NCBI GenBank assembly: GCA_029939575.1
Contig: JAOZSR010000011.1
Coordinates: 1-53,527 of the forward strand
Direction of reading: 5' to 3'
DNA: 53,527 nt
Source of the DNA: Fidelibacterota bacterium
GTDB lineage: Bacteria > Fidelibacterota > UBA2242 > JAOZSR01
Part shown: piece after piece, positions 24,693 through 34,119 of the stretch
Numbering within the stretch: the first letter of the stretch is position 1
How the letters are laid out: every line of letters starts with the position of its first letter
The notes under the pieces: model-generated
Database searches by the model: none
Told to the model about the DNA's origin: nothing
Seen by the model: the letters and a program-made list of their open reading frames with translations, nothing else
Made by a program: the position numbers and the translations under genes

Positions 24693-26069
24693 TTAAAATA
24701 TTTTATCTAATACAAATGCAAGTACTAATAATATTGTCCCGAGAAAATGCATTCCTATTGTCAGTTGATTAACAGGCAGTAATTCATAGATTTTTTCATA
24801 AAAAATATTTGATTTCCTAATTGCAATAATTGCCATAGGTAATATCAGAAAAAATAATAAACTATATGCAGTTAAATTGGTAAGAAAAATTAATATCGGA
24901 ATAATTACAAATGGTAGTATAACCATGATTTGATAAATTCTAATAGCTGTTTTTTTATTATTGATTAAAACTACCAGGGTTTTTTTACCAGACTCTTTAT
25001 CTGCTTTAAAATCTTGAAATTCATTAATATAAATAATCAACCAAATTAGAATTGCTGTTGGAATAGATGCCAAAACTGGGAATAATTCAATTTCTTGAAT
25101 TTGAACGAAATAACTACCTAATGTAATAAAAAAACCAAATCCTAAAAATACCAGTAATTCACCAATTCTGTGATAGGCTAATTTAAATGGTAAAGCAGAA
25201 TAAAGGATTCCGGTTAGCATCCCTCCTATTCCGATAATTAATAAAAAATTTCCATCAATAAGTGAATTTATTTTTAAGCCTAAAAGCGCACTGATAAAAA
25301 TAAATAAATAAGAAAACTTTAGAATTTTTTCAGGAGTGAGTAATTTATTTTGAATAATCCGACTTCCACCAGAAAACTGATTGTGGTGCAAATTTGCCTC
25401 ATCATTTCCGGTTTTGTGATCTGAATAATCATTTAGCATGTTGATCCCGGCATGAGCAAATAAAACTCCAATCAGGGCGTATAAGAAGACTTGCAGGTTA
25501 AAAACATTGTGAGTATTCCAGGCAATAGCAGTTCCTAATAGTAATGGGGCTAAACTGGCTGTAAAAAACGGCGCTCTTGTAATATTAATCCATAGTTTTA
25601 TTGAATTTTTAATACTTCTTGTTGTTTTCTTTCCCAGAGACTCCTGGTAATTGGGAAAATTCAAAAAATCATTTTTATTTTTGTTGGTCTCAATTTTAGG
25701 ACGAATTTCCAGGGGAACAACTTTATATAAAGCAAAATTTTTAGAATAAGTAACATGCTTACCAAATTTTTTGGAATATTTTTTTGCAATTTTTACAAGT
25801 TCCTCACGATCAGTCACTTTAATCACTCTACCTGAATATATAATTCCAGTTGAAGTGTCTGAAAATCCAATAATCATTTCCGTATATGGATTATATTCAA
25901 AATGTTTTGCCATTGGTATTGAATTATTTAAATAAAAATACAAATCAAAACTTTGATGTATATATTTTAATTCATTTACAATTGAATTTCCCTTGACATT
26001 AGTTGACAATACTAATTTTTTATTATTTGCAATAATATTTTTTGTTTCACGATAAAATTCTGATGACAT
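24693..26069 (-). CDS. Flavin-domain/UbiA (MenA-like) prenyltransferase fusion
   Basis: A 458-residue two-domain protein. Residues 1-125 resemble a pyridoxamine-5-phosphate-oxidase-like FMN-binding split barrel (STNVKGNSIVNELKYIH, then IYSGRVIKVTDREELVK). Residues 155-458 are a polytopic UbiA-type prenyltransferase. Motif 1 is NDYSDHKTGND (N213, D214, D217, D223) and motif 2 is NEFQDFKAD (N349, D353, D357), both MenA-like. Membrane prenylation of 1,4-dihydroxy-2-naphthoate in menaquinone synthesis is the best guess. The flavin-like domain is an unusual addition. It follows the DinG gene by 36 bp, so it is probably co-transcribed with it and the GGR-like gene upstream. Confidence 0.75.
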   Translation of the reverse strand: MSSEFYRETKNIIANNKKLVLSTNVKGNSIVNELKYIHQSFDLYFYLNNSIPMAKHFEYNPYTEMIIGFSDTSTGIIYSGRVIKVTDREELVKIAKKYSKKFGKHVTYSKNFALYKVVPLEIRPKIETNKNKNDFLNFPNYQESLGKKTTRSIKNSIKLWINITRAPFFTASLAPLLLGTAIAWNTHNVFNLQVFLYALIGVLFAHAGINMLNDYSDHKTGNDEANLHHNQFSGGSRIIQNKLLTPEKILKFSYLFIFISALLGLKINSLIDGNFLLIIGIGGMLTGILYSALPFKLAYHRIGELLVFLGFGFFITLGSYFVQIQEIELFPVLASIPTAILIWLIIYINEFQDFKADKESGKKTLVVLINNKKTAIRIYQIMVILPFVIIPILIFLTNLTAYSLLFFLILPMAIIAIRKSNIFYEKIYELLPVNQLTIGMHFLGTILLVLAFVLDKIF

Positions 26070-26105
26070 AATAATCTTTCTTTTTGTTTAAATGTTCTAA
26101 AATTT

Positions 26106-28979
26106 TCAAATAATATGTTTGTTACTAAAAAAATTTTCTACTGCTCCGATAAGTTCACTATCACCAATGATAGATTTGGCAGTAACCGGCAAAGAATCTT
26201 TAAATAGTTTTCCATATCTTTTTGTATCTACCCTGTTATCCAGGTTAATAATTACTCCGTAATCAGCAGTTGACCTTATCAACCGGCCTGTTCCCTGGCG
26301 AAACTTCAATACGGTTTCCGGTACATAATATTCAATAAAACCTCTTTTGTTTTTGTTGTTAATAGTTTCCATGTTGGCTTCAATAATAGGCTCTGAAGGT
26401 ACTGCAAAAGGTAATTTTGAAATTACAAGAATCTGCAGAGCATCTCCAATAATATCTACTCCCTCCCAAAAGCTGTCTGTTCCGAGCAAAACTCCATTTT
26501 TACTGGCTTTAAATTCATTTAAAATGGCAGTCCTGGAACTTCCGAAACCCTGGGCCAATAACTTAATATTAGATTGCTTTAAAGCAGGCTCAATACGATA
26601 ATAAATATCTTTTAAGGCTTTGTACGAAGTGAATAAAACCAACATCCCACGATTGATTTTAGTTGCCAGTTTCTGGATCAAACCTGCTACTGAATTGTAA
26701 GTATTAATCTGGTTAAATTCACGATGATATGTAAAAAATCTCATTTGCTCATTGTACAAAAATGGTGAACCTACAGATTTTGTTATAACATTTTCAGGTT
26801 TAAACAACGAAAATCCCACCCTGTTTTTCATATAATCAAAACTATTATTGATCTGAAGCGTGGCAGAAGTTAAAATTACACTTTCCAATTCATTATATGT
26901 AAAGTCAAAAAGTTTTTTTGAAATATTTAAAGGTGTATAATTGATTTCCATTGCAATGTTTTTACCACGATTGTCAATTTCATACCAAAAAATCAAATTA
27001 TCGTTATTACTTTCTGAAATTACAATGAGAGTATTATAATACTCATCCAAATGCCCAATATTAGACTTTAAATCATTTTTGATTTCCTTGAAAATCTCTG
27101 GTATGTCGATTACTATTTCGTCAACTTGATCAATTAATTTGGAAAGATTGATCTTTATTCCGGAAATTAATTTAAGAAGTTTATTAACAGTTTTTTTTCT
27201 TTTTGGAAATTCCTGGGTAAAATCTTTAAAACGTTTTTTGATACCAAAAGACAGTTCACTTGTACTGACTTTTGCAATTTTTTCATTGGCTATTTCCTTG
27301 AAAAATATTTCACTGTCAAACCTTAAATTTTCAATATCTGTCTTAATTTTGTCAATATTATCATTAACTATATTTAATTTTTTTAACTGTCTGCATATTT
27401 GCATTAAATCTACAAGTCTGCCCCGTTCGGGGCTTTTTTCAGTTATTATTGAATCAAGTAAGAATTTTAATTGTATCATGCTGATATTAGAGGCAAAATA
27501 TCTGTAAGCATTATTTTCGAGATTATGAGCCTCATCAACAATTAAGACCGAATATTCCGGCAAAACCTGTTTATTGGCTGCTGAATCAGCTAACAATAAG
27601 GAATGATTTACGATCATTAAATCGGAAGAAAAAGCCTGTGTGCGGATTTTTCCTAAATAGCAACCACCATATTTTCTACATACATTAGTAGTACAATATC
27701 CTGGTTCGGAACAGATATCATTCCAAATTTTTCGATAATAACTGATTTTAAAACCATTATTTACAGAAATATCGCCGGTAATTGTATGGCGTAGCCATAT
27801 CACAATTGGAATTATTGCAGTTCTTTGGCTAATATGAACCTTGTAACCAATCTCAGAAAGCAGTCTGTTCCAGCGAGTTAAACAAATATAGTTAGAACGT
27901 CCCTTTAGCATTACAGATTTAAATGGAAATTTAAGTTTATCAAAAATAAAAGGGATTTCTTTATAGAAAATTTGTTCCTGAAGGTTTTTGGTATTTGTTG
28001 CAATTACAATACGATTGCTTTCTTCTCCGATTTGTTTTTTCCAAATTAATGACGGTAATAAATAAGCCAGGGATTTACCAACACCAGTTCCGGCTTCAAC
28101 CATGCAATTTTTATTTTTTTTCAAAGTTTCCAGAATAATTTCAGCCATTTCTTTTTGTTGCGGACGCATTTCATAATCGGGTAACACATTGGCAATCTTA
28201 CCATTAGCATTAAAGAATTGATCACAAATTTTATCAGATTGAAGGTCTTTTTCCGAAATTTCTCCGGCTTCACCATAAAAATTACTTTTTTCTATCCAAT
28301 CAATTTTGGGCTTCTTTTTGGTTCCGACAGATTTTGACAATATTATTAATTCAGAGATATTCCGATAAAGCCACTTGTTAGGATCGTCACATCCTTCAAG
28401 AATCATATTAATTGTTTGAAAAGTCTCATAATCATACAACATTGCCCGTTCAATCAGTTTTAGGAAGATTTTCCCGGTATTTACAGTATCCACTTCTGCT
28501 CTATGTGAACCTTTTGCCGAGAATCCACAATATTCCGTAACTGTAGCAAGTTTGTGATTTGGTAAATAAAAGAAGAATGCCTGAGATAAATACATAGTAT
28601 CATAAATTCGATTGGGAAGATTGTTTAATCGGATTGTAATATCATTTTTAATATAGCGCTTCAGAAAACCAATATCAAACGCCGCATTATGAGCAACTAA
28701 AGGTAAATCTTTAAAAAAATCCAGTACTTTGATTAGTTGCTTTTCAAAGGGTAATTGATCTTTTACCATTTCTGTTGTAATGCCTGTCAGAAGCTGGATT
28801 TCTTTAGGAATTTCGAATCCCGGGTTGCACAAAAAATTCAAAGTATCTTTGATTTTTCCATCCTCAAACATTGTAGCGGAAAATTCAATTACTGAATCCT
28901 TTTTTGCATCTAATCCAGTGGTTTCGAAATCAAAGGCAATAAATTTTGATAAATGTAAATTTTTTAATATTTTTTTCAT
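26106..28979 (-). CDS. DnaQ-family exonuclease / DinG-family helicase fusion
   Basis: This 957-residue protein joins a DEDD 3'-5' exonuclease (residues 1-180; DFETTGL at 17, D102, H159 and D164) to an XPD/DinG-type superfamily 2 helicase (about 265-957). Walker A is AGTGVGKS (296-303) and the DEAH box is 482-485. C366, C429, C434 and C440 are spaced like the iron-sulphur cluster ligands of DinG, with an additional C423. The fusion matches the long DinG of many Firmicutes; DinG unwinds DNA-RNA hybrids and structured DNA during repair. It starts 6 bp downstream of the GGR-like gene and is probably transcribed with it. Confidence 0.9.
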   Translation of the reverse strand: MKKILKNLHLSKFIAFDFETTGLDAKKDSVIEFSATMFEDGKIKDTLNFLCNPGFEIPKEIQLLTGITTEMVKDQLPFEKQLIKVLDFFKDLPLVAHNAAFDIGFLKRYIKNDITIRLNNLPNRIYDTMYLSQAFFFYLPNHKLATVTEYCGFSAKGSHRAEVDTVNTGKIFLKLIERAMLYDYETFQTINMILEGCDDPNKWLYRNISELIILSKSVGTKKKPKIDWIEKSNFYGEAGEISEKDLQSDKICDQFFNANGKIANVLPDYEMRPQQKEMAEIILETLKKNKNCMVEAGTGVGKSLAYLLPSLIWKKQIGEESNRIVIATNTKNLQEQIFYKEIPFIFDKLKFPFKSVMLKGRSNYICLTRWNRLLSEIGYKVHISQRTAIIPIVIWLRHTITGDISVNNGFKISYYRKIWNDICSEPGYCTTNVCRKYGGCYLGKIRTQAFSSDLMIVNHSLLLADSAANKQVLPEYSVLIVDEAHNLENNAYRYFASNISMIQLKFLLDSIITEKSPERGRLVDLMQICRQLKKLNIVNDNIDKIKTDIENLRFDSEIFFKEIANEKIAKVSTSELSFGIKKRFKDFTQEFPKRKKTVNKLLKLISGIKINLSKLIDQVDEIVIDIPEIFKEIKNDLKSNIGHLDEYYNTLIVISESNNDNLIFWYEIDNRGKNIAMEINYTPLNISKKLFDFTYNELESVILTSATLQINNSFDYMKNRVGFSLFKPENVITKSVGSPFLYNEQMRFFTYHREFNQINTYNSVAGLIQKLATKINRGMLVLFTSYKALKDIYYRIEPALKQSNIKLLAQGFGSSRTAILNEFKASKNGVLLGTDSFWEGVDIIGDALQILVISKLPFAVPSEPIIEANMETINNKNKRGFIEYYVPETVLKFRQGTGRLIRSTADYGVIINLDNRVDTKRYGKLFKDSLPVTAKSIIGDSELIGAVENFFSNKHII

Positions 28980-28984
28980 AAAGA

Positions 28985-30166
28985 TTAAAAACCGATAAAA
29001 GCCAGCATTGCATCTTTGACCAATTTTGGATTGTTTTTTACAGCAGCAACGACAATTTTGGTTATAGTTATATCTTCCTCTTTTAAATTTTCAAATTCAG
29101 AGGCAATTTTGATAAATTTTTCATCGGATAAATTCAACAAATTATTTTTTAACCTATAAAACCGATTATACTCTTTACCTATCCCTTTTTTCCATATTTG
29201 TTCGTATTCTTTGAGATAATTATAGCTGGTATCAGATTGTAAAACTCCCTGTGCTCCAATTTTTCCGGAAATCATTCCAGCAGCCATTCCTGATAGAATT
29301 CCACCTCCGGTTAAAGGATTTGCCTGTCTGGCAGCATCGCCAATTAACATTACTCCATCAGAAACTAATCGTTCCAAATGTTTTGCAACCGGAACACCTC
29401 CCGCTACGGTTGTTAATGCACTTCCTTCAGGGAAATTTTCCTTAATAAAATTTTTAAAATAGGATAATGCAGAAGGTTTATTGGTGAATTTCCCGCATAT
29501 ACCCAATCCTATATTTGCTATTTCCGGTCCTTTAGGAAAAACCCAGGCATATCCCCCGGGTGCCCATTTATTGGAAACCCACATCTCTATTCTGGTTGGA
29601 TCAATATTTTTTAAATTTCCCATAGTTGCCTGGACACATACGTCAATATCTTCCGGTTTGACAAAGGTTTTAATTCCGGCAAAACGCCCGATTCTTGATT
29701 CTACACCATCAGCAGCAATCACTACTTTGGCATTTACTGTAAATTCCTGGTCAAAATGTTTGATAAATATCTTTCGGCTTTTCCCATCATAATTATCCAT
29801 TCCGTGAACATAGGATTTCATAAAAATTTGAGCACCGGCTTCCGATGCCTTTTCTGCTAGAAAATGATCAAAAAGCCGTCTATGTAAAACAAGTCCCGGA
29901 TTAAGAGTTGTGAAATCTATTTTTTGTTTTGCCGGGGAAACAAAACGGACTTTATTAATTTCAGAAGCAATACATTGCGGATCAATATCAATATATTTTT
30001 TTAAGAATTTCTTGCTAACTCCTTCAGCGCATCTAACAGGAATGCCAATTTCACGGTCTTTTTCAAAAAGAGCTACCGAAACACCTTGTTTTGCAGCATG
30101 CTGAGCCGCCATTGTACCGGCAGGTCCTCCACCGACAACAACAACATCATAATCCTTTTTTATCAT
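28985..30166 (-). CDS. Geranylgeranyl reductase-family FAD oxidoreductase
   Basis: A 393-residue flavoprotein. Motifs: the FAD-binding VVVGGGPAGTMAA near residues 10-22, a PVRCAEG segment near 43, VVIAADGVESRIGR near 150, APGGYAWVFPKG near 210 and LIGDAARQANPLTGGGI near 290. From memory these are close to archaeal digeranylgeranylglycerophospholipid reductase, which saturates the isoprenoid chains of ether lipids; bacterial relatives reduce chlorophyll (ChlP) or menaquinone (MenJ) side chains. It overlaps the ferredoxin gene by 4 nt, and a UbiA gene lies just upstream. In Methanosarcina acetivorans a ferredoxin encoded next to GGR is needed for full reduction. Which isoprenoid it acts on is open. 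Confidence 0.85.
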   Translation of the reverse strand: MIKKDYDVVVVGGGPAGTMAAQHAAKQGVSVALFEKDREIGIPVRCAEGVSKKFLKKYIDIDPQCIASEINKVRFVSPAKQKIDFTTLNPGLVLHRRLFDHFLAEKASEAGAQIFMKSYVHGMDNYDGKSRKIFIKHFDQEFTVNAKVVIAADGVESRIGRFAGIKTFVKPEDIDVCVQATMGNLKNIDPTRIEMWVSNKWAPGGYAWVFPKGPEIANIGLGICGKFTNKPSALSYFKNFIKENFPEGSALTTVAGGVPVAKHLERLVSDGVMLIGDAARQANPLTGGGILSGMAAGMISGKIGAQGVLQSDTSYNYLKEYEQIWKKGIGKEYNRFYRLKNNLLNLSDEKFIKIASEFENLKEEDITITKIVVAAVKNNPKLVKDAMLAFIGF

Positions 30167-30351
30167 ACATTACTCCTATCGGAATCTTCCTTGGTTAAAG
30201 CCTCAACAGGGCAAATATGCACACATATCATACATTCATTGCAGTTTTTATTTATTTTCAGATAGGTTTCAAACATTTCGATACTATCCATAGGACAGAC
30301 CGCAACACAGGAACCGCAAAGATCACATTTATTTTTATTAATTTTAATCAT
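30163..30351 (-). CDS. 2[4Fe-4S] ferredoxin, probable electron donor to GGR
   Basis: A 62-residue ferredoxin with two CxxCxxCxxxCP clusters (KCDLCGSCVAVCP and NCNECMICVHICP). The frame opens at a TTG (30363), but ATG 30351 has a GAGGAG site 4 nt upstream, so I use it. The stop overlaps the GGR-like gene by 4 nt, implying coupled translation and a dedicated pair. It begins about 20 bp after the UbiA gene. Low-potential ferredoxins feed geranylgeranyl reductases in some archaea; the pairing here makes the same role likely. Confidence 0.9.
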   Translation of the reverse strand: MIKINKNKCDLCGSCVAVCPMDSIEMFETYLKINKNCNECMICVHICPVEALTKEDSDRSNV

Positions 30352-30371
30352 TTTTCTCCTCAAACATTGTT

Positions 30372-31328
30372 TTATTCGATATGAAAACTGGGATAATCCA
30401 GATCAAATCTGTTTATATAATAAAATCTTGATAAATAATAATTAATTATTATAACAACAAAAAAATAAGGATATCCAACACATAAAAATAAGGCGATAAA
30501 CAGTAAAGAATACCTTATAGTTCGCAAAACCCAAATATTTTTTGGTTTAATAACTGTAATGATAAATAATGGAATTGATAATAAAACAGGATTTGTGATA
30601 TAGGGATCTTCAAGCAAATAACCACTTATAAAAGCAATAATAACCATAATAAAAGATATCCATATTGTTTGAGTAATACCGAATAAGACAGCGATTGTTT
30701 GTTTTTGATTTTTTTTATCACCTTCAAAGTCTGGAATTGTTGTCAAAATTGCTATTGCCCCCCAGCCAAAGAAATATGGAATAAACCTTACAAATGCTAA
30801 TATATTGATTGGAGAAAACATTTTCCAGCCGGTTAAAAATAAAAATATTCCTACAATTAAATTAGAAATCACACCCAGAATCGGTTTGTTTTTCCATTCA
30901 AATGGAGGAAAATTATAAACGTATCCCCAAATAGCAATAACTCCGGAAAGAAGCAATCCAAGACTTAAGTCCTGTATAAAAAGTCCAATCAGAGAAATAA
31001 TAATTGAAATGTAGGCAATTTTTGATGCCAATTCAGCAGAAATATAATTTTCTGAGATTAAGAATAATTTTTTATTTTCTTTGTCGGTTTTAATATCTTT
31101 TATCTGGTTCAAAATAAAACTTGATCCACAGGCCAGAGTAATTAGAAAAAAGTTAAAAACAATATTCCAATTAAAATCAAGAGTCCACCAACTTCCCTGT
31201 TGAGTGCTAAATAATTTAGATGCTTCATACCCTGATAAGGTTATTATCCAGATCGGAAAAAATAATGTTGGTCTGAAAATAAACAGGTAATCAAGTGGTT
31301 GTAGATACTTTTTATCTAATTTTATCAT
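30372..31328 (-). CDS. UbiA-superfamily prenyltransferase (DGGGP-synthase- or chlorophyll-synthase-like)
   Basis: The 318-residue integral membrane protein has about nine helices and both Asp-rich motifs: NQIKDIKTD (N74, D78, D82) and DFEGD (D200, D204), plus a YNFPPFEWKNKP loop near 138. UbiA enzymes transfer a prenyl group from prenyl diphosphate to quinone, heme, chlorophyllide or, in archaea, geranylgeranylglycerol phosphate (DGGGP synthase). The ferredoxin and geranylgeranyl reductase directly downstream point to prenyl-chain attachment followed by saturation. A separate MenA-like enzyme at 24693 may serve quinones, leaving this one for another acceptor. The exact acceptor cannot be told. 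Confidence 0.7.
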   Translation of the reverse strand: MIKLDKKYLQPLDYLFIFRPTLFFPIWIITLSGYEASKLFSTQQGSWWTLDFNWNIVFNFFLITLACGSSFILNQIKDIKTDKENKKLFLISENYISAELASKIAYISIIISLIGLFIQDLSLGLLLSGVIAIWGYVYNFPPFEWKNKPILGVISNLIVGIFLFLTGWKMFSPINILAFVRFIPYFFGWGAIAILTTIPDFEGDKKNQKQTIAVLFGITQTIWISFIMVIIAFISGYLLEDPYITNPVLLSIPLFIITVIKPKNIWVLRTIRYSLLFIALFLCVGYPYFFVVIIINYYLSRFYYINRFDLDYPSFHIE

Positions 31329-31356
31329 AGAAATTCACTTTCCTTATATTATTTGT

Positions 31357-32712
31357 TTATTTGTCTTCCTTTTCAATAGGTTCAATGTATTTTCCTGAAA
31401 AACAAGCAGTGCAAAAGCAATCACGTGGTAAAGAAACAGAGTCCAACAAACCACCGATGGTGAGAAATTCAAGAGAGTCAGCATCTATATATTTTCTGAT
31501 TTCTTCCACACTTTTACTATTGGCAATCAATTCTTCTTTGGAAGGAAAATCCATTCCATAAAAACAAGGATATTTTACAGGTGGCGAGCCTATTCTGACA
31601 TGAACCTCTTTTGGATTGGTTTTTTTAATTATTCGGATTAGTTTTTTTAAAGTAGTTCCCCGGACAATAGAATCGTCAACAATTACAATTTTCCTGTTTG
31701 TCAATACACCTTCTATTGTATTAAATTTAATTTTAACTGAAAAATCACGTAACTGTTGTTGTGGTTCGATAAAACTTCGGCCAATATAATGATTTCTGAT
31801 TAATCCAATTTCAAACCTTGCATCGGAGCGCTGAGAATATCCAATAGCTGTTGTATTACTGGAATCAGGAACTGAAATAACCCGATCTGCGCCTTTGGTT
31901 GGTTTTTCAATAGCCAGATTTTTACCGAGTTTACGTCTGATTTTATCAACTGAATCACCAAAAATTTTACTATCGGGTCTGGAAAAATAAACATATTCAA
32001 AAATACAATGCTTTGGATTTGCCGAAGCGATTTTATATGAATGTTCCCCTGATTTATCAATTACAAGCATTTCTCCAGGTTTGATTTCCCGCTCATATTG
32101 AGCACCTATTAAATCAAGAGCACAGGTTTCAGAAGCAAATATGAGAGAATCATTGATCCTGCCGCAACATAAAGGTCTGATTCCGTACTTATCCCTTGCA
32201 ATAATCAGTTTATCATTATACATAATTATGACAGAAAAGGAGCCTTCTAATTGCTGAAAAGCGGAAAGAAATTTTTTTTCAATTGTTTTTCCATGGGCAT
32301 GAGAAAATAAATGAATAAAATATTCAGTATCAGATGTAGTTTGAAATATTGTTCCCTTTTTTTCCAACCTTTCTCTGATTTTTTTAAGATTTACCAAATT
32401 ACCGTTGTGGGCAATAGAAATATCAGCTCCCTGAAATTTAAATTGTAATGGCTGAATATTGTTATAAAGGTTTTCACCATGGGTTGAATACCTGTTATGT
32501 CCTATGGCAATACTGCCTTTTAAACTAGCTAATTTTTCTTTTTTTGAAAAAATATCAGAGATTAAACCATGTTCCTTTATTAAGTGTGTTTTTTTTCCAT
32601 CAAAAGAAACAATTCCGCCTCCCTCCTGTCCTCTATGCTGGAGTGCATAAAGACAAAGATAAGCAAGGGTTGATGATTCTTTATGATTGTAAACACCTAC
32701 TATTCCACACAT
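31357..32712 (-). CDS. purF: Amidophosphoribosyltransferase
   Basis: PurF makes 5-phosphoribosylamine from PRPP and glutamine, the first purine-specific step. After processing of Met1, Cys2 (MCGIVGVYNH) is the Ntn nucleophile. IVIVDDSIVRGTT near residue 345 is the PRPP motif. The C-terminus contains CFCTACFSGKY, the cysteine pattern of the Bacillus-type enzyme that carries an Fe-S cluster. At 451 residues the length is normal. It is the only pur gene in the window and lies 2 bp from the stop of the PHP-domain gene, so it is transcribed with it. Confidence 0.96.
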   Translation of the reverse strand: MCGIVGVYNHKESSTLAYLCLYALQHRGQEGGGIVSFDGKKTHLIKEHGLISDIFSKKEKLASLKGSIAIGHNRYSTHGENLYNNIQPLQFKFQGADISIAHNGNLVNLKKIRERLEKKGTIFQTTSDTEYFIHLFSHAHGKTIEKKFLSAFQQLEGSFSVIIMYNDKLIIARDKYGIRPLCCGRINDSLIFASETCALDLIGAQYEREIKPGEMLVIDKSGEHSYKIASANPKHCIFEYVYFSRPDSKIFGDSVDKIRRKLGKNLAIEKPTKGADRVISVPDSSNTTAIGYSQRSDARFEIGLIRNHYIGRSFIEPQQQLRDFSVKIKFNTIEGVLTNRKIVIVDDSIVRGTTLKKLIRIIKKTNPKEVHVRIGSPPVKYPCFYGMDFPSKEELIANSKSVEEIRKYIDADSLEFLTIGGLLDSVSLPRDCFCTACFSGKYIEPIEKEDK

Positions 32713-32714
32713 TT

Positions 32715-33767
32715 TTAATCCTTTAAAATATTTATATGATTTGAATAAATCCAGCCACGATTTTTCAACTCAACTTCAATTCTATATAGTCCATTTGGAA
32801 CAATTAATTCTAATTCCTTGGTTTCTATAATTTTATAAATTTCACCATTTCTAAAAACTTTACATATTGCTGTCTTGGGAATTTTCACAAAAAGTTTGAC
32901 TTCATTACTGTAAAGTTCATCGCCCATATTATATTTTTCATTATCATTTTCTACCCAAAAACGGAATCCTCTTGCTTCTCCCCTTCGGAAATTTGAAATA
33001 AAGCAAGATCCTTTTTGGATAGCATTGAATATGCTATTCTCGACAATATCATCTGGAAGATTTGAATTTATATCATTTTCCAATAAAATATGAGTCCTGA
33101 TAGATTTAAACATAACTTTGTAATCAAAAATTTTAAATTGATAGATTCCAAGTATATTAAATATTTTTGCATGAACATCAACAGAACCAACAGCAGTAAC
33201 TTTTTTAGTCAGATTTGCGCCATCCCACCACTGCAAAAGATTTTTTTTGGGAAATGTTGAAAAACTGCGAGGATGAAATAAATTCCACAGTAAATTTTTC
33301 AAAGTGGTTTTTTCCATCCAATGAGACATCATATTCCAAAGTTCAATTACTTCAATTTCCGGATATTCCAGAGTTTTCCATGATATTGGAGGATATCCTT
33401 TCAAAGATTTTTTTGAATCTCTTTCTTCAAAAGGGTGAGCCGCAATTCCAAGACCTTTCAATTTCTTCACTTTCTGGATATATTCCTGATGCTCCAGTCC
33501 TGATCGTAAAGTTTTTTTCAATCCAAAAGCAAGATAATGATGTTGGTCACTTGGGTCATTTATCTCGTACCCGATTGACATAAAAAGTTTGTCATGCCAG
33601 CCACGAAATCCATTTTCAAGTCCCTTTAAATTCATATGATCTGACATCATTAAATAATCCAGATCTGAATCTTGTCCGGCTTTTATAATTTCCGGATATG
33701 TTCCGCTGCCATCTGAATAAACAGAATGTCCGTGAATGCAGCCAATATATTCTTTTAAATTATCCAT
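32715..33767 (-). CDS. PHP-domain metallohydrolase, uncharacterised
   Basis: The N-terminus GCIHGHSVYSDGSGTYPE (residues 9-26) is the first metal motif of a PHP domain. MMSDHMN near 39 and AAHPFEE near 112 supply the others, and VGSVDVHAK near 200 gives the last Asp-His. Bacterial PHP proteins hydrolyse phosphoesters such as histidinol phosphate, nucleotides or 3',5'-bisphosphates. The C-terminal 110 residues are a beta-rich extension without an obvious assignment. It overlaps the YfiM-like gene by 8 nt and runs into purF. Confidence 0.75.
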   Translation of the reverse strand: MDNLKEYIGCIHGHSVYSDGSGTYPEIIKAGQDSDLDYLMMSDHMNLKGLENGFRGWHDKLFMSIGYEINDPSDQHHYLAFGLKKTLRSGLEHQEYIQKVKKLKGLGIAAHPFEERDSKKSLKGYPPISWKTLEYPEIEVIELWNMMSHWMEKTTLKNLLWNLFHPRSFSTFPKKNLLQWWDGANLTKKVTAVGSVDVHAKIFNILGIYQFKIFDYKVMFKSIRTHILLENDINSNLPDDIVENSIFNAIQKGSCFISNFRRGEARGFRFWVENDNEKYNMGDELYSNEVKLFVKIPKTAICKVFRNGEIYKIIETKELELIVPNGLYRIEVELKNRGWIYSNHINILKD

Positions 33768-34119
33768 TATTAATAGTATTTATGATTAAAATTCCTGTTA
33801 AGGTACCACCAAGATCAGCAATCAAATCCCGGTAACTAAAATAGGTTTTCTTTTTATATTTGTCACTAATTTCTTTTAAAATTCCTAATGAAAATGAAAA
33901 ACTCATGCTATAATTTTTTGCTTTTATATTTGAAATATCGGTATAATTATTTAAAAAATAATATGAAGTTGTTGTCAAATATAAGGATGAACTAAAATGT
34001 TTTACTTTGTCATATCCAAAAAGTTTGAAATTGGCTGGTAATTTGTTTTCCAATTCTTTTCCTACCATTATATTACTAACTATTATTATTAATATTAAAG
34101 ATAAAATGATTTTTTTCAT
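33760..34119 (-). CDS. YfiM/DUF2279-like exported protein
   Basis: A 119-residue protein with an N-terminal signal sequence (IILSLILIIIVSNIMVG). The remainder has DKVKHFSSSLYL near 39 and KEISDKYKKK...YRDLIADLGGT near 80-105, the two conserved patches of the YfiM/DUF2279 family, whose function is unknown. Lack of a lipobox cysteine suggests a cleaved or signal-anchored protein. It is tightly coupled: 4-nt overlap with the symporter gene upstream and 8 nt with the PHP gene downstream. Confidence 0.6.
   Translation of the reverse strand: MKKIILSLILIIIVSNIMVGKELENKLPANFKLFGYDKVKHFSSSLYLTTTSYYFLNNYTDISNIKAKNYSMSFSFSLGILKEISDKYKKKTYFSYRDLIADLGGTLTGILIINTINNG

Noticed and set aside
24693..26069. 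Annotation as a stand-alone heme O synthase or chlorophyll synthase
   Set aside because: The Asp-rich motif spacing (NDxxDxxxxxD and NxxxDxxxD) fits MenA-type enzymes better, and no heme- or chlorophyll-specific neighbours are present.
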